A program made the position numbers and the translations under genes. Below the pieces are notes generated by a model that saw nothing but the letters and a program-made list of their open reading frames with translations, made no database searches and had not been told where the DNA came from. Shown in pieces: positions 23,275 to 33,575 of a stretch of DNA of 64,000 nt. Position 1 is the stretch's first letter. Each line of letters begins with the position of its first letter. Origin of the DNA: Dichotomocladium elegans (taxonomy: Eukaryota; Mucoromycota; Mucoromycetes; Mucorales; Lichtheimiaceae); NCBI GenBank assembly GCA_025716815.1, contig JAIXMN010000028.1, positions 372,001 through 436,000 of the forward strand, read 5' to 3'.

Positions 23275-23514
23275 ATGTCGGTGATGCATCGATTGAGGAA
23301 GAACATTGTTCCAGCTCTTGCAGTCATTATCGTTCCAGTGGGGTACTTTTACGGCATCCAGTTACGCGAAGACACGGACGCGAAGAAGATGCAGTTGCAG
23401 CTCATGCAACAGTCCGAAGAAGAGGTGCTTGCGCGGCTCGAGCAGCAGAAAGCAGCTCTCGAAGCTGAGCGGAAGGCAATTCTCGAGAAGCAAGCCCAAG
23501 TTCACCGTCAATAA
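23275..23514 (+). CDS. Small one-helix protein with charged coiled-coil tail
   Basis: 79 residues in a single exon starting at ATG 23275 (MSVMHRLRKNIVPALAV). A basic N-terminus precedes one hydrophobic segment (IVPALAVIIVPVGYFYGIQL, residues ~11-30). A highly charged helix rich in Gln, Glu and Lys follows (LMQQSEEEVLARLEQQKAAL) to the stop. Small basic-start, single-helix, coiled-coil-tail proteins of this size are common among mitochondrial assembly factors such as the PET100/PET117 type. I cannot identify the family, so that is inference from shape and from the shared promoter with ATP20. An upstream Met in the same frame would add 63 residues of implausible low-quality sequence, so it was not chosen. 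Confidence 0.65.
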   Translation: MSVMHRLRKNIVPALAVIIVPVGYFYGIQLREDTDAKKMQLQLMQQSEEEVLARLEQQKAALEAERKAILEKQAQVHRQ

Positions 23515-23730
23515 ATGATGGTGAACAGACAAAAAGATCCTTCCTAAGCCCACGCACCGTACAGTACATGCATTCATACACTCACACACTCACACAGTAC
23601 CCCGTGCTATCCCCCATACGATCTCTCGACTGCCCATGCATTTGACAAAAAACCCATCCACCCACCCAGCACGGAATATAGCGACCGAAGAATCGATGTC
23701 CCCAATCACTGATTAAAGGATCTTTCCCAC

Positions 23731-23755
23731 AAGTATATATATATATATATATATA
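23731..23755. repeat. (TA)n microsatellite
   Basis: About eleven TA units between the small one-helix gene and the Ser-rich gene, just downstream of the latter's 3' end. Non-coding. Confidence 0.9.
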
Positions 23756-23809
23756 ATAGAATGTACGCTTTATTTTCATTTCTGGACATGTACGAGCCAT
23801 CATTACTGA

Positions 23810-24288
23810 TTAAGCCAAGAGAACGGCAAAGCTGGCAACAAAAAGAGCGACGAGTGCGCCAGCCTGGATGAGGATCGAACGAGGCAACTCCTGCGTGAGT
23901 GTGATTCCTGCAGCACTGGAGGGGCTGTGCGATGCAGACTGAGCTGCAGAAGTAGCCGCCGACTGGGCAGCAGACGAGCGCTCCAAGGACGAGCTGGCCG
24001 ATGACACGAGGGACGAGGCCGAGGATACCTGCGACGACATTGACGACGCAGACGACGACGATGCGGATGCAGATGACGAACCACTTGCAGCGTGGGATGA
24101 AGATGCTGCGGACAGAACACCCGATGCCAAAGCTGTTCCATTTATTCCCCCCCCAAAAAAAGTACTCTTAGTCAATCATCCCCATTCTCTAAAAAAGTTC
24201 CACACGACTTACATTGAACAGCAGAGAGCGACTGCGCCTGGATCAGCATCGCCAGAGCGAGAAGAACAATCAAGGCTTTGATCATCAT
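23810..24288 (-). CDS. Ser/Ala-rich secreted, probably GPI-anchored surface protein
   Basis: About 132 residues in two exons (24213-24288 and 23810-24132). The N-terminus is a signal peptide (MMIKALIVLLALAMLIQAQS). A central region is almost entirely Ser and Ala with short Ser runs (AASSSHAASGSSSASASSSS). The C-terminus is a hydrophobic helix (SILIQAGALVALFVASFAVLLA) directly at the stop, preceded by a small-residue segment (SSAAGIT) fitting a GPI omega-site. This is the layout of small fungal cell-wall mannoproteins that are heavily O-glycosylated. No enzyme domain is present. Start chosen as the first of two adjacent Met codons. Confidence 0.75.
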
Positions 24289-24442
24289 CGTTTTTTGAGA
24301 GTAGAAGCAAGAAGCTAAAGGAAAACGAAAGGAAAATGTATAGACGAGCTCAATTTAAACAAATGGAACGCGTTAGGGGGATGGGTTGAGAAAATGAAAC
24401 CCATGGTTCGGTGTATTTTTTTTTCTAGATGATGATGCTGAT

Positions 24443-26208
24443 TTAGATACGTAACGTTAACCGAACAGCTACAAATCCAATCAGGAACATCCAAGCCGGA
24501 GATGTTATTGTCCTCGGTGCTGCGCTGGTGCGCGATGTCCCATAGACCCAGAGCTGTCCGCCATCATCGGGGTGCGTAAAGAGGAGGTTGGCGATAGTCC
24601 CGCTGTCGCGGTAGTTGGATGTTTTCCAGCCGTTATGTATGGCATTGTCGAGAACAGTCTTGTTCGCGTTTCCCATGTCATCAATTACAAACTGTTCATT
24701 CACCAAGCTAGACACATGTTTCAGATGATACTGCATCTCGTCTGGTGTGTAATCTTTCTCGGCTAAGAATAAGGCTATGGCGCCAGCCACGTCTATTTTA
24801 CACCAAAAAGTGTCAGCGAGAAGGGCAAAAAGAAGCGTCTGCTTGACTTGTTTCTTTTTTTCAAGTAGCTTACGGGGTGCAGCCATAGATGTGCCTGTCT
24901 GAATCTTTACAGCATCAGGTTTCCCGCTCCAAATGGATTCAATGTCTGTACCGGGAGCAAAACTTGAGATGGAGAGACATGCGCGTGTGTGTGAGCGAAA
25001 GAAATTAATAGAGGTCAAAGCAAACTGATTTACATGTCAACGCATTTGCCAAAGTTAGAGTAGTATGCGATACCGTCGTCCGAGTCAATAGCCCCAACGG
25101 TGATCGCTCCCGGCGCCGATCCAGGTGAATATTTGCACGCGTCTTCGCCATAATTACCAGCTAGAATTTTTGAAACGATTGGGTGTTTGCATAAAAAATA
25201 GCGTCATCATTTTTTTTTACCTGCAACAACAACGTGAATCCCTAGGCCCACCGCTTGCGCTACAGCATCATTCGCCACTTGGTTATACATGGCACCCAGG
25301 GACAAGCTATAATCCATGTTTAAGAAAAATGGGTGAGTGAGGTGAACGGGGTGTTATTACAGATACATATGATATCCATCTGTATGTGCGTATACCATGC
25401 TGTAGGACAGAACATACTTGACAATGGCCTTGTCCCCAGGCTTGTGATGTTGGACAACCCATGCGAGACCCTCTAACAAGTCTGAGAGCATACCGTTGCC
25501 ATCATCGTCGAGGGTTTTTAACGAGACGATATTGGCTTGCTTAGCGACGCCATGGGTCGTTCCGCAGCAGACGCCTGCAACAAATGTGCCATGACCGTTG
25601 GCGTCTGTGTCTGAATCATCTGTTTCGGAATCAATAAACGACGGGCCATAAGTGACGCGGCCCTGGAGTTCATTGTGGTCGCCCATGACGCCGGTGTCCA
25701 GGATATAGACCGTCGTCCCGGAACCCTGGCTAGTTGGGAATCGGTACTGGCCGTTCATTCCTTCCCGCTGATCAATGCGATCAAGGCCCCAACTGGGCGG
25801 GTTGGTCTGGACCAGCTCCTGCAGTGATACAGGTACGTCTTTCATCCAGTAGTGGACGATACCATCAGATGGAATGGCTGACTCAAAAGATGACGAGTAG
25901 AATTCGCCACTGTACCATCGAAGGTTACCAATAGACGAGTATTTCTTATCTGGCTCTGCGGATGGGCTGCTGCTGCTGCTGCTGTTGTTAGAAGCAGTAG
26001 ATTTTGCGAGGGTGTGATTGGCTCGGAATGGTTGAACTTGTTGGATATGATTAACGATGGAAAGTATATCTGCAGTTGGTTTTAAGACGACAATATAGCG
26101 GTTCGTCTCGTTGTAGAGCTGCGGAACGGAAGGTAGAGCTGCTTCGTAGATCGGAGCGAGCCACACGATAATAAATAGTATCAGAAGGAATGGGGATGAT
26201 AAGCGCAT
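24443..26208 (-). CDS. Subtilisin-family serine protease (S8) with C-terminal membrane/GPI tail
   Basis: Signal peptide (MRLSSPFLLILFIIVW...), then an inhibitor-I9-like prosegment (NRYIVVLKPTADILSIVNHI), a Ser-rich stretch, then the proteinase-K-type catalytic domain: PSWGLDRIDQREG, the catalytic Asp in TVYILDTGV, the His in NGHGTFVAG, the oxyanion Asn region AGNYGEDACKYSPGSAP, and the Ser in GTSMAAPHVAGAIALF. The last motif is formed by splicing across an intron whose donor lies inside the Pro-His codon pair. The C-terminus has SPAWMFLIGFVAVRLTLRI, a hydrophobic tail suggesting GPI or membrane attachment. At least four introns; exon ends approximate. It is likely a cell-surface or vacuolar protease. 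The catalytic triad is intact. Confidence 0.92.
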
Positions 26209-27454
26209 GTCAAATGAATGGATGGGGCATTACTGTTCAAAAGGAAAGAAAGAGAAACATAAAGAGAGAGAGTGCATCCACCCGATGGCATTAGTTTTCT
26301 GTCCAACGTGTCGTACAAACCAAAGTGGTGTTTAATTGCCACTTGTATTACTTGTTGAACGGGGCCTACCGGTATATAACCGTACGGCAATCCTTCGGTG
26401 CATCAATAAGGAGCCACATTGAAGGATTCCTATGGTTTCTTTTCTCATACGTAATGAAGGATAAGACTGATCAAGTAACTGGGCCGATGTTCTTCTTGGA
26501 TACATATTGTCTTAATATGAATTTACCAATTAAGGCAAAAATATTCTGGAAAACAGGATTGTGCCACCGACATGATTGTTGTGCTCCCCGTCCTCGATTA
26601 ATATAGGTTATTCGACAAACTCTTATTCCGCCTTTTTAAAACACGTGCTAACATTGTCTGTGCTTTAGTACGGAAGGGAAACAATCTCTACTTTGCAACG
26701 CACGATCATGCTCTTTTTCTTCGGCAAAACTGATGTTTTCCTTGTTCAGTCTGACCGTGAAAAACGTAGCATACAATTACTATACGAGGTGCACCATGCC
26801 ATGTCGAGAGTACATAGCTTCCTGTACCTCCCGGGGTCCTTCATTTCTTCCATGTCTTCCATCCAGATCATCCTGTATGTATGACTTCTATGTATGAATG
26901 GTGCTTCATACGTACCCCGACTTTCTCCCCCCAGCTCCTCCCGGCGGGAACTATTCAGACCCTTCGAATGAGAGCTATCTCAACAGAAACAATAGCATCA
27001 GCCTACGTAAATTGTTTGTTTGCTGATACTCGTGCTTCTATACCGTACTTGCACTGATCAGAACACATATTGCGCCAGTAAAACTTGATTCCATCTCGGG
27101 ACTTCCCGTACATAACAGCGTCTGGTGTTATGTTCTTAGATGTACTGTAGATCTCGCGCTAGTTGCTTATTTTAATCTGTCTTTCTCGGAAGCCATTAAA
27201 CCATTTTGGAACTACCAGTCATCGTATGATTCAAATCCGTAAAAGAAGTGTTGTTCTTTCTGCCAAAAATTTATATACAAATGTTGGTAGAGGGACAGAA
27301 GATTTAGAGAAAGAGGGGAGAGCGAATGAGGATGACGATGGTGGCGATTTGGTCGAGCGGTTAGGCAAGCAAAACCATTGGGGATATCGGAGCCGAAATG
27401 AGAGAATGACGATTGTACGTATGTGTAAGCTGGCGGGGTTATATCGAAGGGATA
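26209..27454. other. Intergenic, protease promoter and ankyrin-gene 3' flank
   Basis: About 1.2 kb with no gene I can support. Frames of 93 and 109 codons on the plus strand have no recognisable domain. Near 27340 a stretch resembles a tRNA D-arm but lacks the rest of a tRNA. Confidence 0.4.
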
Positions 27455-29031
27455 TCATCTCTTGCCTGACCAGGCACCCATCATCCTGGTAAGAAAGCTT
27501 GGTCTGTTTGGAGCACTATACTGGTAATCTAGGGGGCTTATCGATCGCTCATCGATGCTGCGCCGAGACAGACCCTCGACGCTCTTTTTCGCCCGCTGTG
27601 AAAGGCTGTCTAAGCTTGGTCTCAGATCCAAGCTTTTCCTGGGAATGTCAATGGTGGATCGACCATAGTGGTAGGTAGCGACGTCCATGGATTTGCGACC
27701 GCCAAAGGCGCTCCACCAGGCCTTCTTCATTTCGCGTTCTTGAAAACCCCGTAATGCCTCTGCCTCAGGTCCATCGTCGAGGGCGACAGATGGCCGTGGC
27801 GTAGGCTCTCCATCAATGACAGTACTGCTATTGTTTGCAGCCATGGCATTCATCAATGCTGTCGTTCTCAAATGGCCGCCATCTGAACTACAGCGTTTCA
27901 ATGATGCAGGAGATGGATGGCGGGAGGCGACATGATTGCTGCTGTTACTGCTGCCGCCGCCGCTACTGCTGTTGCTGCTGGAATCATCCCCTCCTAAACT
28001 ATTGGCCGCGGCAAGCCCAAAAGCTCGTCGCTCGAGAGATAAGAGATAGTTCTCTTCATCATAGGGGTTTACTACACCATATCCGTAATAATCCGGAGGC
28101 CGGCGGCTCATGGCAGCCGCAGCCGCCGCAGCCATGGCAGCATTAGAGCTGTTGGCGCTATCGTGGTGCTGACTGCTGCTACTGGCGTTATTTTCATCGT
28201 TCGCGGTGCTTTTTCGCCGCGGAGGAAGAGTCTCAACGGGAGGCACATGTAGTGGTGCCTTGCCTTCAAAGACAGACGGAAGCGACGGTCGCCGAAACCG
28301 TTCAGCTTTTTCACTCTGTGTCATGGTAGCCACATCCATCGACCGCCTGCCTTCGTGCGGGACAGGAGGACGGGGTTGCAGTAGTCTCCGATTTTGTTGT
28401 TGCATTGCACCAAATGTTTCCAAAAGCCGCACAATTTCCACGTGGTGTTTGGCCGCTGCAATATCGAGTGGGCTCGAACCATATTTATCCTTGACATCCA
28501 CCAGGGCATTATTTCGCAGCAGAAGATCGACGGTCTTAACGCATCCATTCGCACAGGCCACATGAAGCGCTGTAGAACCGATGGCCCCTGCAACAGCTTG
28601 TGATTTATCCGCACTATGTTTTTTGGACCACCTGGAAAAGAGGGGAGGGCAAGTCCGTTTCCACCATTGATCAATCTCTTATTACCCTCATCCCACGCAC
28701 ACACGGTCCCTCGCATATGATTTTTTTACCGCTGTGCATTTACTTCGGCACCTCGATCTATAAGGTACTGGACTACAGCTATGTTGTTATCGCTGATACA
28801 TGCAAGCTGGAGCGGCATAAATCCGTTTACTACAGCGTCAATAGGAGCACCATGGTCTAATGCAAACTTAACGAGACCTGATGACACGAAAAACCAAGAA
28901 CTCAAGTTGTGAACATCTCAGACATAATGGCAACAACGTAGGTATTGACAATTACCGACATTGCCAGTTGTGGCAGCCCAATGCAAACCGAGTAGATAAT
29001 CTTTATCCTTTGATTTATCTTTTTCGTGCAT
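27455..29031 (-). CDS. Ankyrin-repeat protein with repeated basic phospho-site motifs
   Basis: About 480-500 residues in several exons. It starts at 29031 with MHEKDKSKDKDYLLGLHWAA. Four ankyrin repeats follow: LHWAATTGNVGLVKFALDHG, PLQLACISDNNIAVVQYLIDRG, TALHVACANGCVKTVDLLLR and PLDIAAAKHHVEIVRLL. The C-terminal ~350 residues are disordered, with Ala, Ser and Asn runs and repeated motifs of the form R-[RK]-S-[MLIT]-D/A (RRSMD, RRKST, GRKSMD, RKSLD, RRSID). The short N-terminal ankyrin block plus long Ser-rich tail recalls yeast TORC2 subunit Avo2, but that is a weak architectural likeness only. The repeated R-x-x-S sites suggest regulation by PKA- or AGC-type kinases (inference). Confidence 0.8.
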
Positions 29032-30038
29032 GTGGCGTGGGGTAGCGGTAGGTGTGTTGTGGAAGAGGAGAGGAGAGAAGAGGAGGAAGAGGGGGAGGTT
29101 CAATAAAAAGAAAACCTGGTATCCTCAATTTCCAGCTGTCTGACATAAAACGATTGGCGGAGTTGGAGGCCGCTCTCCAAAGGCGAGAGCGAGCAAAGGC
29201 AAAGCGCCTTTTCTCTTCCCCACATTTTTGAATCTTGCCCTCCCTTTTTTTTTCTCTTGGTCTCTCAAATAGAGAAATTAAAGGACGATTCTGACCCCTT
29301 TCAAAGCTCCTCATATGTTACGATTGACGTGGGGAAAAAGGAGAAGCACTGTAACGGCCCAAGTATTGGACAGAAAAGGAAGCGTTTGCATACTCCTGGT
29401 TCATATAATGAGTTTAGCTCCTCTTTTCCTTCAGAGCCCCACATTGATGCATACAGCTAAAGATAGGGAAACTTGTTAATACTGAACGCTGCATAGCTAT
29501 TGTACAAATAAAGTTCCTATAATCTTTGACGTATTCATCATATGAACATCGCCATTTTACTGCAAGAGGAACCATGTGCATACAACACAAGGTCACTTGA
29601 TCAATGCATAATCTCAATACAAGCCTACTGCGATCGATATCTCCATTCTTCCCCTTCCCCTCACATGGAGAGCAACAAGGTATGCCCTCACAGCAACTGT
29701 TGCCGGAAGGCATTCATGGCAACGACCACGTGGTCATTTGAAAATCACCGTGTATCCTCCCGCATGCACACAGCTCATATTGCGGAGGATACTGGAGAAG
29801 TGTATCATTTTCACAAGAGTTATTGCCATTGCTTATTACTAATTGCAGAGCGTAGTCGAAGTGGATAGCAATTATTAAAGACAGAGAGTCTTCAATGAAA
29901 CCCGAGCATATCATTTGAATGTCCGAGCGAGAGGGCCGAAATAATTTTGCACGTCACGTCATTTTTTGGACCCTGGTGAAAAAATAGAGAGCCGTTTTCG
30001 GCACCCACACCCTCCCTCCCCTTGACGCATCTTCCACC
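29032..30038. other. Intergenic between divergent genes
   Basis: About 1 kb between the ankyrin gene (-) and ATP17 (+). No supportable gene; frames of 100-108 codons on both strands overlap each other and show no domain. The 40 bases before the ATP17 start are C-rich (CACCCTCCCTCCCCTTGACG). Confidence 0.45.
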
Positions 30039-30531
30039 ATGAACGCCATGAACGCAGTCTTCCGTCGCGCCTATAGCACCAAGACCTTAATCCCTCCCAA
30101 TGTTGCTGCCGCTACCAAGGTTTCGGGCGCAGGAAAGGATGCTCAGCTTGCCTCTCTTGTTAGCTTCTACAAGGTATGGTACTTGGGACAATCAGCGCAT
30201 GGACCCGACACGAGAAACTCGCGCGGAGCCAGTTGAATTCATATTCCTGTTTGCTATGTACAGAACCTGCCAAAGGGCACTGTCGAACCTCCCAAGCCCT
30301 CAGGTCTCTTCGGTCGCTATAAGGCTCGCTACATCGATGGCGACAACGCTTCGGTCACTCCTCTTCTCCACCTCATCTTCGGTGTCTTTGTCATTGGCTA
30401 CTCAATTGACTACCACTTCCACCTGAGTAAATATTTGAAAAGAAAGGGGAGGGGACAGATATGAGGAGAGATCAACGGTCTAATTCTGGTTGTTATTTTT
30501 AGAACATCACAAGAACGTTGAGCACCATTAG
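30039..30531 (+). CDS. ATP17: Mitochondrial ATP synthase subunit f
   Basis: Subunit f of the Fo sector, single-pass inner-membrane protein. Exons 30039-30173, 30264-30427 and 30503-30531. The N-terminus is a mitochondrial presequence (MNAMNAVFRRAYSTKTLIPP). The mature part has LVSFYKNLPKGTVEPP, the conserved LFGRYKARYIDGDNASVTPL, the membrane helix LLHLIFGVFVIGYSIDYHFHL, and the tail KHHKNVEHH assembled across the last intron. Length ~108 residues is typical. The start is the first Met of two near-repeated MNA codons. Confidence 0.94.
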
Positions 30532-31380
30532 AGGGGTGAAGGGGATTTGTTCCTAGTAGCTTTTACTGTTCCTACGTTCTTTTGATATAAAAGCTCTCAG
30601 GCAAGGCATCTTGCTTGTTATGTTTGTATTGTATACCAGGATTGTGGATGCGGTTTATTTCTGCGTATGCATGTACAGACATGATGTCCATGCTGATGGA
30701 TACATTACTGTTAAGGAGCGTACAAGCGTGTAGACGGATACCATCCAAATTCTCCAGAAATGATATTCGCTTCCGGTCACACCATGACATCGACTCTGTT
30801 CTCTATTTATTTTAATTGCTCGTTGCGCGACCATCAGTCATTAATCTTTTAAAGGAACATGATAGAAGCATAATAGTACTGGAATGACATGAACAGATTA
30901 CACCCAAGCCGGCCCATTTTGCCTAAATGGATTCGAAATTGCATTCTGGAAACGCACCGTCATAATCCGATCCGATCCGATGCGTGACATTGAAGTTGAA
31001 TCAAGAAGATTTATTAAAAGGGCTGCAGTAAAGCGAAGGGAATTCTATTGGAGGAACAGAAAGGGTCCCAAAAGTATTTATTCATTTCAAATTGAAAGAG
31101 TTGAGATAATATCATCATGCATGTTGCCCAGCGGTATCACCGACGCATTGCAAAAAAAAATACCTTTATCTTTACTACGTCTCGATATTTCCCTGAGAGT
31201 GGAGCGTCGATGAGAGTTATCAATGGATGATTTTGAAGGCCCACTCAGAGATATTTCATATATAATCATGTGCGGAAGGAATAGTCGTCAGGTCTTCCAG
31301 ATCTTCCTCTGGCGGAGTGGGACCCTTTTCCTATTTTTGAAAGATGGGTAGTGGGTAATCACATGGGTGACGGTTGCTGA
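30532..31380. other. Start of gene-poor island
   Basis: 3' flank of ATP17 followed by A/T-rich DNA with many stop codons in all frames. Contains the short direct repeat GATCCGATCCGATGCG near 30968. No gene seen. Confidence 0.5.
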
Positions 31381-31440
31381 TGAACTACTTTATCTTCAAA
31401 AATAAATGTCGTAAACAAGATAAAATGGCCCGTGACGTCG
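31381..31440 (-). repeat. Element-end motif, copy 1
   Basis: Read on the minus strand, GCCATTTTATCTTGTTTACG followed by CATTTATTTTTGAAGATAAA. A similar stretch lies at 41885-41935 (+) after the Fanzor relic, and its distal half at 56670-56695 (+). It abuts the dispersed repeat at 31431-31551. Interpreted as the end of a mobile element; function unknown. Confidence 0.5.
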
Positions 31441-31551
31441 GGCATCCCCACGTTGTATTATTATAATCATCGTTCTTCTCGTCGCATTCGCGCTCCCTCC
31501 ACGCTGTATATCAGAGCTCTTCGAAAGTGCTCGCTCAACAGTGCTTGTAAT
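31431..31551. repeat. Dispersed direct repeat, copy 1
   Basis: About 120 bases, roughly 85-90% identical by eye to 40470-40591. Landmarks are GGCATCCCCACGTTGTATTA at the left and GTGCTCGCTCAACAGT at the right. The minus strand is open through both copies for about 40 codons, with a shared IQRGGS and TRRTM. Probably a fragment of a mobile element. Confidence 0.8.
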
Positions 31552-33125
31552 ACTTAACCATACGGTGGAATGAGTAAATATCAGAGATGGCGGCAGTATG
31601 GCTGTTAAAAGGGAGAAGACACCTATATCTTACCTTGGTCTACGCGTCAAAAGAACCGATGTCTTTATAATTGCTGTGCTTTGTCAATGAATGTTATTTT
31701 GTAGACCATCAGCTGCGTCTTTTAAACAATACTGGAATAGAGACGAAAACACACAAATCAGATGTTCCTAGGTAGGGCTCATCTGCCATCTAGTTACATA
31801 TGAAGGGGGTGTATGTGCGCAAGGTTATAACACTCGCCGACGTTTTCCCAAAGCTTTCGTCCTTTTGGGCTCAAAAATGAGGTGTCGTTTGTGAAGCCAT
31901 TTTTGGCTGGCGTTTCCTGCACTCACCTTTCTTTATATAAATAAATATCCAAAAGCAGCATCCCTTTGAAATAGTGAACGACCATGTCTCCCGTTGACAA
32001 CTAGAATGATCCACGGCCTGAAGATATTCCAATTACCAACGCGTATAATTGCACAGCTTCTAATGAGGAACTTCAGATTCGAAGCATCTTATAATCATCA
32101 TAAATACATGTTCGTTATTCATTTTACAGTCAGATCACGCTTTTTACAGTTTTTCAGCATATAGAGCACATCCTGCAATTTCAGTTTTTAAGGTGACACG
32201 CGCCGGGGATACTACCGCAGTATTTGAACTTACGGCATCAGGTGACTGCAGCATGTCAATTTATTTTCAGCGCGGAGCGTTTGCCTGGGATTGCCCATGG
32301 TACTGATCTTGGACTTTCTGGAGATACTCTTGAGCTTGCTATGGTTTAATCATTCAAACAATACAATGACACCTTCAAGCTTTATGTCCTTTTCTGTAAA
32401 TCTATATAGTAAACTATAGCCAAACTTATATCACTGGCATTGGAGGCATGGCTGGCAACTGAAGCAAGATTGTTACGTGATTCTGATGCCTTAATTAAGA
32501 AGGGCCATCGGAATCTGCCATTTATCGGTATTTGTTGCGCTGTTACTGCCTCGGTTTTTGAATCTACTTCAAAGACGATCTTTTGTGAACTGTCCTTGGC
32601 GTAGATGATGGCACAGTAGGTGTTTTCCGATTTCATTGAGAGGCGTTTGCTTAGCTACAGCATATCCATCAGAGACTGTGCTAACCATATCGATTACGGT
32701 GGTTTCAGTGAAGCAATTACAATGATCTTAGGTATTGCTTTGTGTTCATATGAACTTGAGCCTACTCCTAGGCTCTAGTTGTCCCGCGTTGTGGAACCTC
32801 CCCGGAGAATTGCAACCCTTCTCGCTCTGTACAGAAAATCTGCTACTGCAGAAAGCTTGACCGCACTGTGTTTGTTTCCAAAGATGACGATGATGCGGGT
32901 GTGCATTGTGATTCTTTAGGTAATTTCTAGTTCCTGATGACGACTTGTCCGGTTGACGAATTCAGCAGTACCGATACTTTAAACAATCACATAAAAAAGA
33001 AACATGATCTCAATGCTGAAATCGGCCTAATTGGAATGCTCACAATGATATCTGAAAGCACGTAGAGTTGGAATTTATGTATTTTGATCTGGATCATGGC
33101 ACTTGTTTGGCATTCCCCGTAGAGA
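31552..33125. other. Gene-poor island, no supported gene
   Basis: About 1.6 kb. A minus-strand frame of 84 codons (32382-32636) and short plus-strand frames have no recognisable domain. The degraded appearance suggests old insertions. Confidence 0.4.
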
Positions 33126-33575
33126 ATGAGCCGGCGTCATATAGTATTATCAAAGCATGGCACTCTTTTGTTCACATTTGGCCTTACAGTTCTATTATCT
33201 GCCGCGCCACATGGAGTCATTGATAATGATAGTAATATGTCGGATATAATTGCTGAAGTTTTCGAAAACCATGATTATAAGCCCCTTCAGTGCATCGCGC
33301 AAATACACAAAAACGTAGGAAATATTATCAAGGCAGGTATTAGTGGTTCATTGATCTTTATCAGCAATGCGTATGTCGAGAAGATGATTTCTTCAGGCGG
33401 TCTCCCTGGACTTGGCGAAACTTTAATAGTTCTTCCGCCAACCACTGAACTCGTTGACAATGTAATCACTGATTTTCGTCTTTGTTCATTGCTATTCCAT
33501 GCTGTGGTGTTTCATACCGGGTCTCTAATCATCACCCACCATAATGCTATTTTCACATTCACAGCTGTAGTATAA
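33126..33575 (+). CDS. Orphan open frame, 149 codons, possible relic
   Basis: The longest clean frame of the left part of the island. It begins MSRRHIVLSKHGTLLF and contains DIIAEVFENHDYKPLQC and GGLPGLGETLIVLPPTTELV, a composition that looks protein-like rather than random. No family is recognised. The frame is followed at 33628-33834 and 33831-34019 by shorter frames that could be further broken pieces. It may be a decayed gene of a mobile element or a captured gene. Confidence 0.25.
   Translation: MSRRHIVLSKHGTLLFTFGLTVLLSAAPHGVIDNDSNMSDIIAEVFENHDYKPLQCIAQIHKNVGNIIKAGISGSLIFISNAYVEKMISSGGLPGLGETLIVLPPTTELVDNVITDFRLCSLLFHAVVFHTGSLIITHHNAIFTFTAVV

Noticed and set aside
27340..27420. tRNA-Ser-like D-arm (GGTCGAGCGGTTAGGC)
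   Set aside because: No anticodon stem-loop or T-arm follows at the right distance, and the nearby GATTCAAATCC lies upstream rather than downstream. Not a tRNA.
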